Shown here piece by piece: positions 26,463-37,693 of a stretch of 64,000 bases of DNA. The notes under the pieces are model-generated. The model was not told where the DNA came from, made no database searches, and was given only the letters and a program-made list of their open reading frames with translations. Positions within the stretch are counted from its first letter, which is position 1. Each line of letters begins with the position of its first letter. The position numbers and the translations under genes were made by a program. The DNA comes from Burkholderia sp. BCC0322 (lineage in GTDB: Bacteria; Pseudomonadota; Gammaproteobacteria; Burkholderiales; Burkholderiaceae). The stretch lies in contig NZ_CADFDU010000017.1 in the NCBI RefSeq assembly GCF_902833045.1, positions 58,974 through 122,973 on the forward strand, given 5' to 3'.

Positions 26463-27305
26463 ATGAAACTGCTGAGATTTGGCGACAAGCACCATGAAAA
26501 GCCGGGCCTGCTCGATGCGCAGGGCCACATTCGCGACCTGTCCGGCGTGATCGACGATATCGCCGGCGATGTGCTGGCGCCGGCGTCGCTCGCGCGGCTG
26601 CGCGACATTCCGCCGTCGTCGCTGCCGCTCGTCGAAGGCACGCCGCGGCTTGGCGCGTGCGTCGGTCGCGTCGGCAAGTTCATCTGCATCGGGCTCAACT
26701 ATTCCGACCACGCGGCCGAATCGGGGATGGAAGTGCCGAAGGAGCCCGTCGTGTTCGGCAAGTGGACGAGTGCGATTTCGGGGCCGAACGACGACGTCGA
26801 GATTCCGCGCGGCTCGGAGAAAACCGACTGGGAAGTCGAACTCGGCGTGGTGATCGGCCAGGGCGGCCGCTATATCGCGGAAGCCGATGCGCTGTCGCAC
26901 GTCGCCGGCTACTGCGTCGTGAACGACGTATCGGAGCGCGAATTCCAGCTCGAACGCGGCGGTACGTGGGACAAGGGCAAGGGCAACGATACGTTCGGGC
27001 CGCTCGGCCCGTGGCTCGTGACGGCCGACGAAGTGCCCGATCCGCATGCGCTGCGGCTGTGGCTCGACGTCGACGGCCATCGCTACCAGAACGGCACGAC
27101 CGCGACGATGGTGTTCCGCGTGCCGCACCTGATCAGCTACCTGAGCCGCTTCATGAGCCTGCAGCCGGGCGACGTGATCTCGACCGGCACGCCGCCGGGT
27201 GTCGGTCTCGGGCAGAAACCGCCCGTTTATCTGCGCGCCGGGCAGGTGATCACGCTCGGCATCGACGGGCTCGGCGAGCAACGCCAGCGCACCGTGCAGG
27301 CCTGA
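26463..27305 (+). CDS. 2,4-diketo-3-deoxy-L-fuconate hydrolase (FAH family)
   Basis: A 280-residue fumarylacetoacetate-hydrolase-family enzyme. It should cleave 2,4-diketo-3-deoxy-L-fuconate into pyruvate and L-lactate, the last step of the oxidative fucose route. The FAH core begins at GKFICIGLNYSDHAAE, with metal-ligand acidic residues in DWEVELGVVIG and VNDVSEREFQ, and ends in STGTPPGVGLG. The FAH group covers several diketo acids; assignment to fucose comes from the neighbouring dehydratase, dehydrogenases and lactonase. Confidence 0.9.
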   Translation: MKLLRFGDKHHEKPGLLDAQGHIRDLSGVIDDIAGDVLAPASLARLRDIPPSSLPLVEGTPRLGACVGRVGKFICIGLNYSDHAAESGMEVPKEPVVFGKWTSAISGPNDDVEIPRGSEKTDWEVELGVVIGQGGRYIAEADALSHVAGYCVVNDVSEREFQLERGGTWDKGKGNDTFGPLGPWLVTADEVPDPHALRLWLDVDGHRYQNGTTATMVFRVPHLISYLSRFMSLQPGDVISTGTPPGVGLGQKPPVYLRAGQVITLGIDGLGEQRQRTVQA

Positions 27306-27328
27306 TTTCCTTTCGCGGACGATTCGTC

Positions 27329-29426
<2,098 letters not shown>

Positions 29427-29438
29427 GGGCCGTGCGCC

Positions 29439-30977
29439 ATGCAACCCGACCTGAACCCGAACACCGCGCCGCCGTTGATCGCATTGACCGGTATCGGCAA
29501 GCGCTTCCCGGGCGTGCAGGCGCTCGACGATTGCCGTTTCGACCTGCGTGCCGGTGAAGTGCATGCGCTGATGGGCGAGAACGGCGCCGGCAAGTCGACG
29601 CTGATGAAGATTCTCGCGGGCGTCTACCCGCGCGACGGCGGCGAGATCCGGATGGATGGCCGCGCGGTGGAGATCGCCGACCCGCGTGCCGCGCAGGCGC
29701 TCGGGATCGGCATCATCCATCAGGAGCTGAACCTGATGAATCACCTGAGCGTGGCGCAGAACATCTTCATCGGCCGCGAGCCGCGCGGCCGCTTCGGCGT
29801 GTTCGTCGACGAAGCGGCACTCAACCGCGACGCGGCCGCGATCTTCGCGCGGATGCGGCTCGATCTCGACCCGCGTACGCCGGTCGGACGGCTGACGGTG
29901 GCGAAGCAGCAGATGGTCGAGATCGCGAAGGCGCTGTCGTTCGACTCGCGCGTGCTGATCATGGACGAGCCGACCGCCGCGCTCAACAACGCGGAGATCG
30001 CCGAGCTGTTCCGCATCATCCGCGATCTGCGCGCGCACGGCGTCGGCATCGTCTACATCTCGCACAAGATGGACGAGCTGCGCCAGATCGCCGATCGCGT
30101 GACCGTGATGCGCGACGGCAAGTATGTCGCGACCGTGCCGATGGCGGACACGTCGATGGACGCGATCATCGCGATGATGGTCGGACGCCAGCTCGCAACC
30201 GAATGCCGCACGCCGCCCGATACGTCCGCGAACGATGTCGCGCTCGAAGTGCGCGGGCTGTCGCGCGGCCGTGCGATTCGCGATGTCGGCTTCACGCTGC
30301 GGCGCGGCGAGATTCTCGGCTTCGCCGGGTTGATGGGCGCGGGCCGCACCGAGGTCGCGCGCGCGGTGTTCGGCGCGGACTCGGTCGACGCGGGCGAGAT
30401 CCGCGTGCACGGCAAGACCGTGACGATCCGCACGCCGGCCGATGCGGTGAAGCACGGCATCGGCTACCTGTCCGAGGATCGCAAGCACTTCGGGCTTGCG
30501 GTCGGGATGGACGTGCAGAACAACATCGCGCTGTCGAGCATGCGCCGCTTCGTGCGCCGCGGCGTGTTTCTCGATGCGCGTGCGCTGCGCGACACCGCAC
30601 AGGCGTACGTGCGGCAGCTCGCGATCCGCACGCCGTCGGTGACGCAGCCGGCGCGGCTGCTGTCGGGTGGCAACCAGCAGAAGATCGTGATCGCGAAGTG
30701 GCTGCTGCGCGACTGCGACATCCTGTTCTTCGACGAGCCGACGCGTGGCATCGACGTCGGCGCGAAAAGCGAGATCTACAAGCTGCTCGACGCGCTTGCC
30801 GCCGACGGCAAGGCGATCGTGATGATCTCGTCGGAGTTGCCGGAAGTACTGCGCATGAGCCACCGGATTCTCGTGATGTGCGAAGGGCGCGTGACCGGCG
30901 AATTGCGCGCGGCCGACGCCACGCAGGAAAAGATCATGCAGCTCGCGACGCAGCGCGAGTCGACCGAATTGTCCTGA
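29439..30977 (+). CDS. Sugar ABC importer ATPase, double-cassette (RbsA/XylG type)
   Basis: A 512-residue protein with two fused ATPase domains. The first cassette has the canonical Walker [10 protein letters not shown] and Walker [12 protein letters not shown]. The second keeps GLMGAGRTE and LLSGGNQQK with [12 protein letters not shown]. It powers uptake of a monosaccharide, most likely L-fucose given the surrounding enzymes. It begins 12 bp after the fucose dehydrogenase stop and is followed at 17 bp by the permease gene. Confidence 0.93.
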   Translation: MQPDLNPNTAPPLIALTGIGKRFPGVQALDDCRFDLRAGEVHALMGENGAGKSTLMKILAGVYPRDGGEIRMDGRAVEIADPRAAQALGIGIIHQELNLMNHLSVAQNIFIGREPRGRFGVFVDEAALNRDAAAIFARMRLDLDPRTPVGRLTVAKQQMVEIAKALSFDSRVLIMDEPTAALNNAEIAELFRIIRDLRAHGVGIVYISHKMDELRQIADRVTVMRDGKYVATVPMADTSMDAIIAMMVGRQLATECRTPPDTSANDVALEVRGLSRGRAIRDVGFTLRRGEILGFAGLMGAGRTEVARAVFGADSVDAGEIRVHGKTVTIRTPADAVKHGIGYLSEDRKHFGLAVGMDVQNNIALSSMRRFVRRGVFLDARALRDTAQAYVRQLAIRTPSVTQPARLLSGGNQQKIVIAKWLLRDCDILFFDEPTRGIDVGAKSEIYKLLDALAADGKAIVMISSELPEVLRMSHRILVMCEGRVTGELRAADATQEKIMQLATQRESTELS

Positions 30978-30994
30978 TTCAGCCCCCTACGATC

Positions 30995-32032
30995 ATGTCC
31001 AACGATACGCATCCCGTTCCGCCTCTCGCCTCCGGCGACACGCCGGCCGGCGCACCCGGCTTCCGAGCCCGCTTCTTCAACCCGGCCGCGCGCCAGAAGC
31101 TGCTCGCGTTCGCGAGCCTCGTGCTGCTGATCGTGTTCTTCAGCATCGCATCGCCGAACTTCCTCGAAGTCGACAACCTCGTCGCGATCCTGCAGGCCAC
31201 CGCGGTGAACGGCGTGCTGGCGGTCGCCTGTACCTACGTGATCATCACGTCGGGCATCGACCTGTCGGTCGGCACGCTGATGACGTTCTGCGCGGTGATG
31301 GCGGGCGTCGTGCTGACGAACTGGGGCATGCCGCTGCCGCTCGGGATCCTGGCCGCGCTGTTCTTCGGCGCGCTGTCGGGCTGCGTGTCGGGCTTCGTGA
31401 TCGCGAAGATGAAGGTGCCGCCGTTCATCGCGACGCTCGGCATGATGATGCTGCTCAAGGGGTTGTCGCTCGTGATCTCGGGCACGCGGCCGATCTACTT
31501 CAACGACACGCCGGGCTTCACGTCGATCGCGCAGGATTCGCTGATCGGCAACCTGATCCCGGCGCTGCCGATTCCGAACGCGGTGCTGATCCTGTTCCTC
31601 GTCGCGATCGGCGCGTCGATCGTGCTGAACCGCACGATCTTCGGCCGCTATACGTTCGCGCTCGGCAGCAACGAGGAGGCGCTGCGGCTGTCGGGCGTGA
31701 ACGTCGATGCGTGGAAGATCGCGGTCTACACGTTCAGCGGCGCGGTGTGCGGGATCGCCGGGCTGCTGATCGCATCGCGGCTCAATTCCGCGCAGCCCGC
31801 GCTCGGGCAGGGCTACGAGCTCGATGCGATCGCGGCCGTCGTGATCGGCGGCACGTCGCTGTCGGGCGGCGCGGGCAGCATCGTCGGCACGATCATCGGC
31901 GCGTTCATCATGAGCGTGCTGACGAACGGCCTGCGCATCATGTCGGTCGCGCAGGAATGGCAGACGGTTGTGACGGGCGTGATCATCATCCTCGCCGTCT
32001 ACGTCGATATCCTGCGCCGGCGGCGCCGCTGA
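30995..32032 (+). CDS. Sugar ABC importer permease (RbsC type)
   Basis: A 345-residue inner-membrane permease of the ribose/xylose class, which works as a homodimer. About ten hydrophobic segments are visible; the family motif GIDLSVG lies in ITSGIDLSVGTLM, and GGTSLSGGAGSIVGT is in the C-terminal half. It is the partner of the double ATPase and the binding protein on either side. The start at 30995 gives the normal cytoplasmic N-terminal tail of about 35 residues. Confidence 0.93.
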   Translation: MSNDTHPVPPLASGDTPAGAPGFRARFFNPAARQKLLAFASLVLLIVFFSIASPNFLEVDNLVAILQATAVNGVLAVACTYVIITSGIDLSVGTLMTFCAVMAGVVLTNWGMPLPLGILAALFFGALSGCVSGFVIAKMKVPPFIATLGMMMLLKGLSLVISGTRPIYFNDTPGFTSIAQDSLIGNLIPALPIPNAVLILFLVAIGASIVLNRTIFGRYTFALGSNEEALRLSGVNVDAWKIAVYTFSGAVCGIAGLLIASRLNSAQPALGQGYELDAIAAVVIGGTSLSGGAGSIVGTIIGAFIMSVLTNGLRIMSVAQEWQTVVTGVIIILAVYVDILRRRRR

Positions 32033-32120
32033 CGTACGCGTTCAAGCAGGCATGTGCTTCATCGCCGGTTCCGGCCGGCGTCCCAGTCGTTCCAGTCGAT
32101 ACGAAAAAAGGAGACGCGAA

Positions 32121-33062
32121 GTGATCAGGAGCAAGGTGTTGAGCGCGATCGTCGGGCTGACGTTCGCCGTCGGCGTCACGGCCGGCGCGCAGGCGCAGGA
32201 AACCTATATCCCGCTGATCTCGAAGGGCTTCCAGCATCAGTTCTGGCAGGCCGTGAAAGCGGGCGCGATGCAGGCCGCGAAGGACTACAAGGTGAAGGTG
32301 ACGTTCGAAGGCCCCGAAACCGAAGCGATGGTCGACAAGCAGATCGACATGCTGTCGGCCGCGATCGCGAAGAAGCCGGCCGCGCTCGGTTTCGCTGCGC
32401 TCGACAGCAAGGCCGCGCTGCCGCTGCTGAAGAAGGCGCAGGCCGAGAAGATCCCGGTGATCGCGTTCGACTCGGGCGTGGACAGCGACATCCCGGTGAC
32501 GACGGCCGCGACCAACAACAAGGCCGCGGCGTCGCTCGCGGCCGACAAGCTTGCCGCGCTGATCGGCGACGAAGGCGAGGTGGCCGTGGTCGCGCACGAC
32601 CAGACGAGCCGCACCGGCATCGACCGTCGCGACGGCTTTCTCGAACGAATGAAGTCGGCGCATCCGAAGGTGCAGGTCGTGACCGTTCAGTACGGCGAAG
32701 GCGACCAGCTGAAGTCGACCGAGGTGACGAAGTCGATCCTGCAGGCGTATCCGAAGCTCAAGGGGCTGTTCGGCACCAACGAAGGCTCGGCGATCGGCGT
32801 GGTCAACGGCGTGCGCGAGATGAAGCGCAAGGTCGTGATTGTCGGGTACGATTCCGGCAAGCAGCAGAAGGACGCGATCCGCAGCGGGCTGATGGCCGGC
32901 GCAATCACGCAGAACCCGATCGGAATCGGCTACAAGACGGTCGAGGCGGCCGTGAAGGCGATCAAGGGCGAGAAGCTGCCGAAGGTCATCGATACCGGTT
33001 TCTATTGGTACGACAAGACCAATATCGACGATCCGAAGATCGCGGCGGTGTTGTACGACTGA
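32121..33062 (+). CDS. Periplasmic sugar-binding protein, probable L-fucose
   Basis: A 313-residue type I periplasmic binding protein of the ribose/galactose family. Residues 1-25 form a signal peptide ending AQAQ. The fold starts with YIPLISKGFQHQFWQAVKAGA and shows the hinge and ligand elements AFDSGVDSD and VGYDSGKQQ. The start codon is GTG at 32121, with a strong AAAAAGGAG site. Substrate identity is inferred from operon content. Confidence 0.92.
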   Translation: MIRSKVLSAIVGLTFAVGVTAGAQAQETYIPLISKGFQHQFWQAVKAGAMQAAKDYKVKVTFEGPETEAMVDKQIDMLSAAIAKKPAALGFAALDSKAALPLLKKAQAEKIPVIAFDSGVDSDIPVTTAATNNKAAASLAADKLAALIGDEGEVAVVAHDQTSRTGIDRRDGFLERMKSAHPKVQVVTVQYGEGDQLKSTEVTKSILQAYPKLKGLFGTNEGSAIGVVNGVREMKRKVVIVGYDSGKQQKDAIRSGLMAGAITQNPIGIGYKTVEAAVKAIKGEKLPKVIDTGFYWYDKTNIDDPKIAAVLYD

Positions 33063-33125
33063 GCGTTGCTTCGAGCGGCGGTGGCCCGCGCCGCCGCCGC
33101 CGCGCCGACCGAACACGAGGGCATC

Positions 33126-34016
33126 ATGGGCGCAGTGCGTATCGATTCCCATCAGCACTTCTGGCGCTATCGCGCCGCCGACTACCCGTGGATCGGCGCC
33201 GGGATGGAGGTGCTCGCGCGCGACTACCTGCCCGATGCGCTTTGGCCGCTGATGCATGCGCAGGCGATCGGCGCGTCGATCGCGGTGCAGGCGCGCGCCG
33301 GGCGCGACGAGACGGCGTTCCTGCTCGATCTCGCGCGCGACGATGCGCGCATCGCGGCGGTGGTCGGCTGGGAGGATCTCGCCGCGCCGGAGCTTGCCGA
33401 GCGTGTCGCCGAATGGCACAGCCCGAAGCTGCGCGGCTTCCGTCACCAGGTGCAGGACGAAGCCGATGCCGGCGCGTTCGTCGCGGAGCCTGGCTTCAAT
33501 CGCGGCGTCGCGTGGCTGCAGGCGAACGGCTACGTGTACGACGTGCTCGTGTTCGAGCGCCAGTTGCCGGACGTGCATGCGTTCTGCGCGCGGCACGACG
33601 CGCACTGGCTCGTGCTCGATCACGTCGGCAAGCCCGCGCTCGCCGACTTCGAGCACGACGACACCGCGCTCGCGCGCTGGCGCGCCGCGTTGCGCGAGCT
33701 GGGCGCGCTGCCGCATGTCGCGTGCAAATTGTCGGGGCTCGTGACCGAAGCCGACTGGAAGCGCGGCCTGCGCGGGAAGGACGTCCGGCATATCGAGCAG
33801 TGTCTCGACGCGGCGCTCGACGCGTTCGGCCCGCAGCGGCTCATGTTCGGGTCGGACTGGCCCGTGTGCCTGCTGGCCGCGTCGTATGACGAAGTCGCGT
33901 CGATCGTCGAGCGCTGGGCCGAATCGCGGCTGTCGGCGGCCGAGCGCAACGCGCTGTGGGGCGGCACCGCCGCGCGTTGCTATGCGGTGCCGGGTGCGGC
34001 GAAGCGCGGCATATAG
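33126..34016 (+). CDS. L-fucono-1,5-lactonase (COG3618 amidohydrolase)
   Basis: A 296-residue member of the amidohydrolase superfamily, group COG3618, which opens sugar lactones. The metal-site motif is DSHQHFW, later His residues lie in GFRHQ and VLDHVGKP, and the terminal Asp is in FGSDWPV. In Burkholderia multivorans a close relative hydrolyses L-fucono-1,5-lactone. Here it fills the one step otherwise missing between the fucose dehydrogenase and the fuconate dehydratase. Confidence 0.92.
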   Translation: MGAVRIDSHQHFWRYRAADYPWIGAGMEVLARDYLPDALWPLMHAQAIGASIAVQARAGRDETAFLLDLARDDARIAAVVGWEDLAAPELAERVAEWHSPKLRGFRHQVQDEADAGAFVAEPGFNRGVAWLQANGYVYDVLVFERQLPDVHAFCARHDAHWLVLDHVGKPALADFEHDDTALARWRAALRELGALPHVACKLSGLVTEADWKRGLRGKDVRHIEQCLDAALDAFGPQRLMFGSDWPVCLLAASYDEVASIVERWAESRLSAAERNALWGGTAARCYAVPGAAKRGI

Positions 34017-34084
34017 AATAGGCGCGAACGGTCTGTTCGATTCGTCAGACCGTCCGGAACGAAACCGATCACCTGCATCAACGT

Positions 34085-34840
34085 ATGTCCATCCAGCCGA
34101 TTCAGAACCGCCGCCTCTACCAGCAGATCGCCGACAAGCTCAGTGCGATGATCGCGTCCGGCGATTTTCCGCCGGGCAGCTATCTGCCGCCCGAGCGCGA
34201 ACTCGCCGAACAGTTCGGCGTGTCGCGCACGTCGGTGCGCGAGGCGCTGATCGCGCTCGAAGTGAGCGGGCTCGTGAGCGTGCGCGTCGGCGACGGCGTG
34301 AAGGTGCGTCATCCTGAAGCCACAGCGGCACCCGAACCCGATACGAAAGCCGCGCCGTTCACGATCGTCGAGATCGATCCCGAACTCGGCATCGCACTCG
34401 ATCTCGATACTGAAATCCCGCCGTTCGCGCTGCTGCAGGCGCGCCGGCTGATCGAGCCGGAAGCGGCGTCGCTGGCCGCGAGGCACGGCTCGGACGAGCA
34501 GATCGAAGGGATCCACGAGGCGTTCCTGCGCAACCAGGAAGACAACCGCAGCGGTTCGCTCACGCACCCGGGCGACCGGCTGTTTCATATCCGCATCGCG
34601 GAGGCGAGCGACAACGCCGCGTATGCGCTGATGATCAAGCAGTTGCTCGCGCACAAGTACGACCTGATGTTCCAGCGGCTGCAATCGCTGTACATGCCGG
34701 ACGACATGCCGCACCGCTCGGAACTGGAGCACCGCGCGATCCTCGATGCGATCCGCGCACGCGATCCGGACGCCGCGCGCCGCGCGATGGCCGAGCATCT
34801 CGACGAAGTGATCCGCATCTTCGGGCGCGCGCTCGATTGA
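34085..34840 (+). CDS. FadR-type GntR regulator of the fucose operon
   Basis: A 251-residue transcription factor. The N-terminal winged helix has LPPERELAEQFGVSRTSVREALIAL; the C-terminal all-helical FCD domain holds the metal-binding His residues around DRLFHIRIAEASDN and ELEHRAIL. FadR-group regulators normally repress sugar-acid operons and release DNA on binding a pathway acid. It is 68 bp downstream of the lactonase on the same strand, so it is likely autoregulated with the operon. An intermediate such as L-fuconate or its ketodeoxy product is a plausible effector. Confidence 0.92.
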   Translation: MSIQPIQNRRLYQQIADKLSAMIASGDFPPGSYLPPERELAEQFGVSRTSVREALIALEVSGLVSVRVGDGVKVRHPEATAAPEPDTKAAPFTIVEIDPELGIALDLDTEIPPFALLQARRLIEPEAASLAARHGSDEQIEGIHEAFLRNQEDNRSGSLTHPGDRLFHIRIAEASDNAAYALMIKQLLAHKYDLMFQRLQSLYMPDDMPHRSELEHRAILDAIRARDPDAARRAMAEHLDEVIRIFGRALD

Positions 34841-34863
34841 GCGCGCCGTGATGCACGACCTGG

Positions 34864-36105
34864 TCAGAAACGATCCACCCGATACGGCGCCGGATCGGTG
34901 AACGGTGCTTCGCCCGTCATCATCTCGGCCAGCAGGCGGCCCGTGACGGGGCCGAGCGTCAGCCCGTGATGGTTGTGCCCGAACGCGAACCACAGCCCGC
35001 GATGCGCGGGCGCGGGGCCGATCACCGGGCGCATGTCGGGCGTGCACGGCCGGAAGCCGAGCCACGGTTGCGGATCGAGCCGTTCGCCGAAACCGAACAC
35101 GGGGCGCGCGACGCGTTCCGCGCGTTCGAGCTGCACGCCGGTCGGCGGCACGCCGCGCCGCGCGATCTCGACGCCGGTCGTCAGCCGCAGCCCGCGCTTC
35201 ATCGGTGCGATCACGTAACCGTATTCGCGATCGACGATCGGCGCCGACGGCACGCCGCGCGCGGACGGCGCGTAGTGCATGTGATAGCCGCGCTTCTCGC
35301 GCAGCGGGATCGTGTAGCCGAACTTGCCGAACACCGTGTCGGACCACGGCCCGAGCGCGACGACCACGGCCGGTGCGGCGGCCATGCCGTCCTGCGTCCT
35401 GACCTGCCAGCCCGGCGACAGTGCGTCGAGGCTCGCGGCGTCGCCCGCCAGCAGCGTGCCGCCGCCTTGCACGAACAGGTGTGCATACGCTTTGACGAGC
35501 GCGGACGGGTCGACGACGCTTTTCGGGTCGAGCCAGTGCAGCGCGCCACAGAAGCCGGGGGCGAGGCTCGGTTCGTGCGCGGCCAGCGCGGCCGCATCGA
35601 GCGGCGTGATGCCGAGCCCGTGGCGGCGGGCGGTGAGTCCGGCCTCTGCCACGCCGCGTTCGAATGCGGCCGGCGTACGGAACGCTTCCAGCCAGCCGTT
35701 CGCGCGGACGAGCTCGCCGGCGCCGGCCCGCGCGATCAGCGCGTCGTGCTCGACGATGCAGCGCTCGATCAGCGGCAGCATGTCGCGCGACGCCGCCGCG
35801 TGGCGCAGCGGCGCCGATTCCCACCAGAAACGTGCAAGCCATGGCGCGAACGCCGGTAGCGACGCGCTGTGCCAGTAGAGATCGGTCGAGCGGTTCAGTG
35901 CATAGCGCATCAGCGTGAACGGGCTGCGCGGGAACGGATACGGTTCGACCGACGAGCGCTCGATCAGCCCCGCGTTGCCGAAGCTCGTGCCTTCGCCGGG
36001 CGCGCCGCGATCGACGAGGGCGACCTTGCGCCCGCGATCCTGCAGGTGGAGGGCTACGGAGACGCCGACGATGCCTGCGCCGAGAACGATGACGTCGAAA
36101 TCCAT
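34864..36105 (-). CDS. DadA-like FAD-dependent D-amino-acid dehydrogenase/oxidoreductase
   Basis: A 413-residue flavoprotein of the DAO fold. The FAD-binding motif VIVLGAGIVGVSVALHLQDRG is followed at once by VALVDRG. The C-terminal GFRPCTPDMRPVIGPAP and GHNHHGLTLGP motifs are those of DadA-type enzymes that deaminate D-amino acids and pass electrons to the respiratory chain. It converges with the fucose regulator, only 23 bp between stop codons, and is not part of that operon. Substrate is unassigned; related enzymes also act on hydroxyproline epimers or sarcosine. Confidence 0.85.
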   Translation of the reverse strand: MDFDVIVLGAGIVGVSVALHLQDRGRKVALVDRGAPGEGTSFGNAGLIERSSVEPYPFPRSPFTLMRYALNRSTDLYWHSASLPAFAPWLARFWWESAPLRHAAASRDMLPLIERCIVEHDALIARAGAGELVRANGWLEAFRTPAAFERGVAEAGLTARRHGLGITPLDAAALAAHEPSLAPGFCGALHWLDPKSVVDPSALVKAYAHLFVQGGGTLLAGDAASLDALSPGWQVRTQDGMAAAPAVVVALGPWSDTVFGKFGYTIPLREKRGYHMHYAPSARGVPSAPIVDREYGYVIAPMKRGLRLTTGVEIARRGVPPTGVQLERAERVARPVFGFGERLDPQPWLGFRPCTPDMRPVIGPAPAHRGLWFAFGHNHHGLTLGPVTGRLLAEMMTGEAPFTDPAPYRVDRF

Positions 36106-36399
36106 CGAGGGTGGTGAATGACGGTTGGCGGAGCATCGGTTTTGTGTTCGCCGTGCCGCCGCGTGTTGGAGTTGGAGAGCGTTCGAAGCACAAGCATACC
36201 CGCGGTGGGCACAGCGCGCATCAACTCATCGAGAACAGCGCTCCCTACTGTGCCAGCACGCGTGTATCGACGCCCGCCATCCTCGGCGTGTTCCACACGG
36301 CGGTCGACACCGTGTCGTCGGCCGCGATCCCGGCCGCCAGCTACTCGACCATCTGCACGATCATCACGACGACCATCGTCAGCACCGGCACGATTGCGA
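36106..36399. other. Upstream region of the DadA-like gene, degenerate
   Basis: This stretch contains the promoter of the minus-strand oxidoreductase. The minus strand also shows a short hydrophobic stretch (around FAIVPVLTMVVVMIVQMVE) that ends in a stop, then a further in-phase run. It may be the tail of a lost membrane protein; nothing intact is present. Confidence 0.35.
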
Positions 36400-36705
36400 A
36401 CACCGGCGCGCCGAGCGCGGCTCGCACCCCCACGCTTGTGTGGTGCGCAGTTCGATCACGCCGTGCGCGTCCTGCGGCACGTAGCGCTGCACGAAGAGAA
36501 TGCTCTTCATCCGGAACAGTTTCGCGGTGTCGGCGCGGCGCAGTTCGCCGAGCCACGTTTCGAGCGCGTCGAGATCGACGTCCGCATCGACTTCGATACC
36601 GACCGACGACACGCTGTCGTCGTGTTCGTGATGGTCGTGACCGTCGTCGCGTGCGTGTGTTTCGTGAGCGCGGCCGTCGTGCTCATGCTCGTGCGCAAGC
36701 GGCGC
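36400..36705 (-). pseudogene. C-terminal remnant of a CobW/COG0523 GTPase (metal chaperone)
   Basis: The reading frame matches only the C-terminal part of a COG0523 metal chaperone. It has a histidine-rich loop (HEHEHDGRAHETHARDDGHD), then VSSVGIEVDADVDLDALETWLGELRRADTAKLFRMKSIL in the typical CobW C-terminal fold (quoted here only as landmarks at its start and end: DSVSSVG and FRMKSIL). The N-terminal GTPase domain with its P-loop is absent and the 3' end is garbled after RTTQAWG. No ribosome-binding site or start fits. It is a decayed zinc/cobalt chaperone gene. Confidence 0.7.
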
Positions 36706-36988
36706 GCACTGGAAAGCGATCCCGCGCGCCGCTGAAGAACGTATGAAGTTTGACGTGCGCACCCGTCCAATCCGCTGATCAATCCACCGGCGTCGAGGCT
36801 GCATCGACACCCGCTGACGCGAGGACCGATTCCGCATACTTTCAGACCGTTCTCGCGGGTGTTTCCCACTGGTTGGTCATGCGAATTTTTACCTAAGATG
36901 AAGCAATCGTGCGCGTGATACGGTGCCTGCTCGCGCACGGAGGGAGGCAGGAGGCAGCGCCGGAGCAACGCCAGCGGATGTTGCCATC
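36706..36988. other. Intergenic region upstream of the yfiRNB operon
   Basis: No gene is supported. The promoter of the plus-strand YfiR-YfiN-YfiB operon should lie here, between the CobW remnant and 36989. Confidence 0.4.
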
Positions 36989-37693
36989 ATGGATGCGAAA
37001 GTGTGCGCGGCGGCGGGTAGTCTTGCGACTGCAACGATGCCGACGGGTGCGGCGCTCATCGCCGCGCGGAAGACGGTACGATCCGGCCGTACCGCCTGGC
37101 TGCGCCACGCGCTGTTGGCAATCGTTTGCGCATTGGGTGCGGCCCCGGCGGTACTCGCCGGGGCGCAGGCAGACGCGGAGGATGCGGCCGACACCGTGCG
37201 TGTCGTCGCCGCCGCGAGCCCTGCCGATCCTCCCGATTCCGCCGTTTTGTCACATGACTCCGCCGTGCGTCAGGTCGTGCTGGGCATCATCAGCTTCACG
37301 CGCTGGCCGACGACGCCCGTGCGCCTGCATTTGTGCGTGACGGGCCGGCCCGACTACGCGCGCGGCCTGACCGATACGCTGCAGGCAGGCTCGACGCTAC
37401 TTGACGTGCAGCGCGTTCGCTTCGACGATCCGTCGCTCGGCATCGCCTGCGACGTCGTCTATCTCGGCGCCCTGGGCAACGACGAGAGAACGCGGGTGAG
37501 AGCCGCGGTGGCCGGCCATCCGGTCCTGACGATCGCGGAACACGATCCGTCCTGCACCGCAGGCAGCATGTTCTGCCTCAATGTCGACGGCGAACGCGTG
37601 TCGTTCGACATCAATCTCGACGCCGTGGCGCGCAGCGGTGTGCGCGTGCATCCGAACGTACTCAATCTCGCGCGACGGCAGGGGGCGCCATGA
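36989..37693 (+). CDS. yfiR: YfiR-like periplasmic inhibitor of the diguanylate cyclase
   Basis: A protein of about 234 residues, DUF4154/YfiR family, which in Pseudomonas binds the periplasmic domain of YfiN and keeps it inactive. After a cationic N-terminal region and a hydrophobic export segment (ALLAIVCALGAAPAVLAGA), the YfiR core starts at VRQVVLGIISFTRWP. Cysteines in CVTG, IACDVVYLG, SCTAG and MFCLN match those that form disulfides in the family. The start is uncertain: no Met has a good ribosome-binding site, and 37037 is an alternative. Its stop overlaps the start of the cyclase gene by four bases. Confidence 0.85.
   Translation: MDAKVCAAAGSLATATMPTGAALIAARKTVRSGRTAWLRHALLAIVCALGAAPAVLAGAQADAEDAADTVRVVAAASPADPPDSAVLSHDSAVRQVVLGIISFTRWPTTPVRLHLCVTGRPDYARGLTDTLQAGSTLLDVQRVRFDDPSLGIACDVVYLGALGNDERTRVRAAVAGHPVLTIAEHDPSCTAGSMFCLNVDGERVSFDINLDAVARSGVRVHPNVLNLARRQGAP

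Noticed and set aside
34824-34848. Bidirectional terminator between the fucose regulator and the DadA-like gene.
   Set aside because: A GC inverted repeat is present, but there is no T run on either strand and it overlaps the regulator's coding end.
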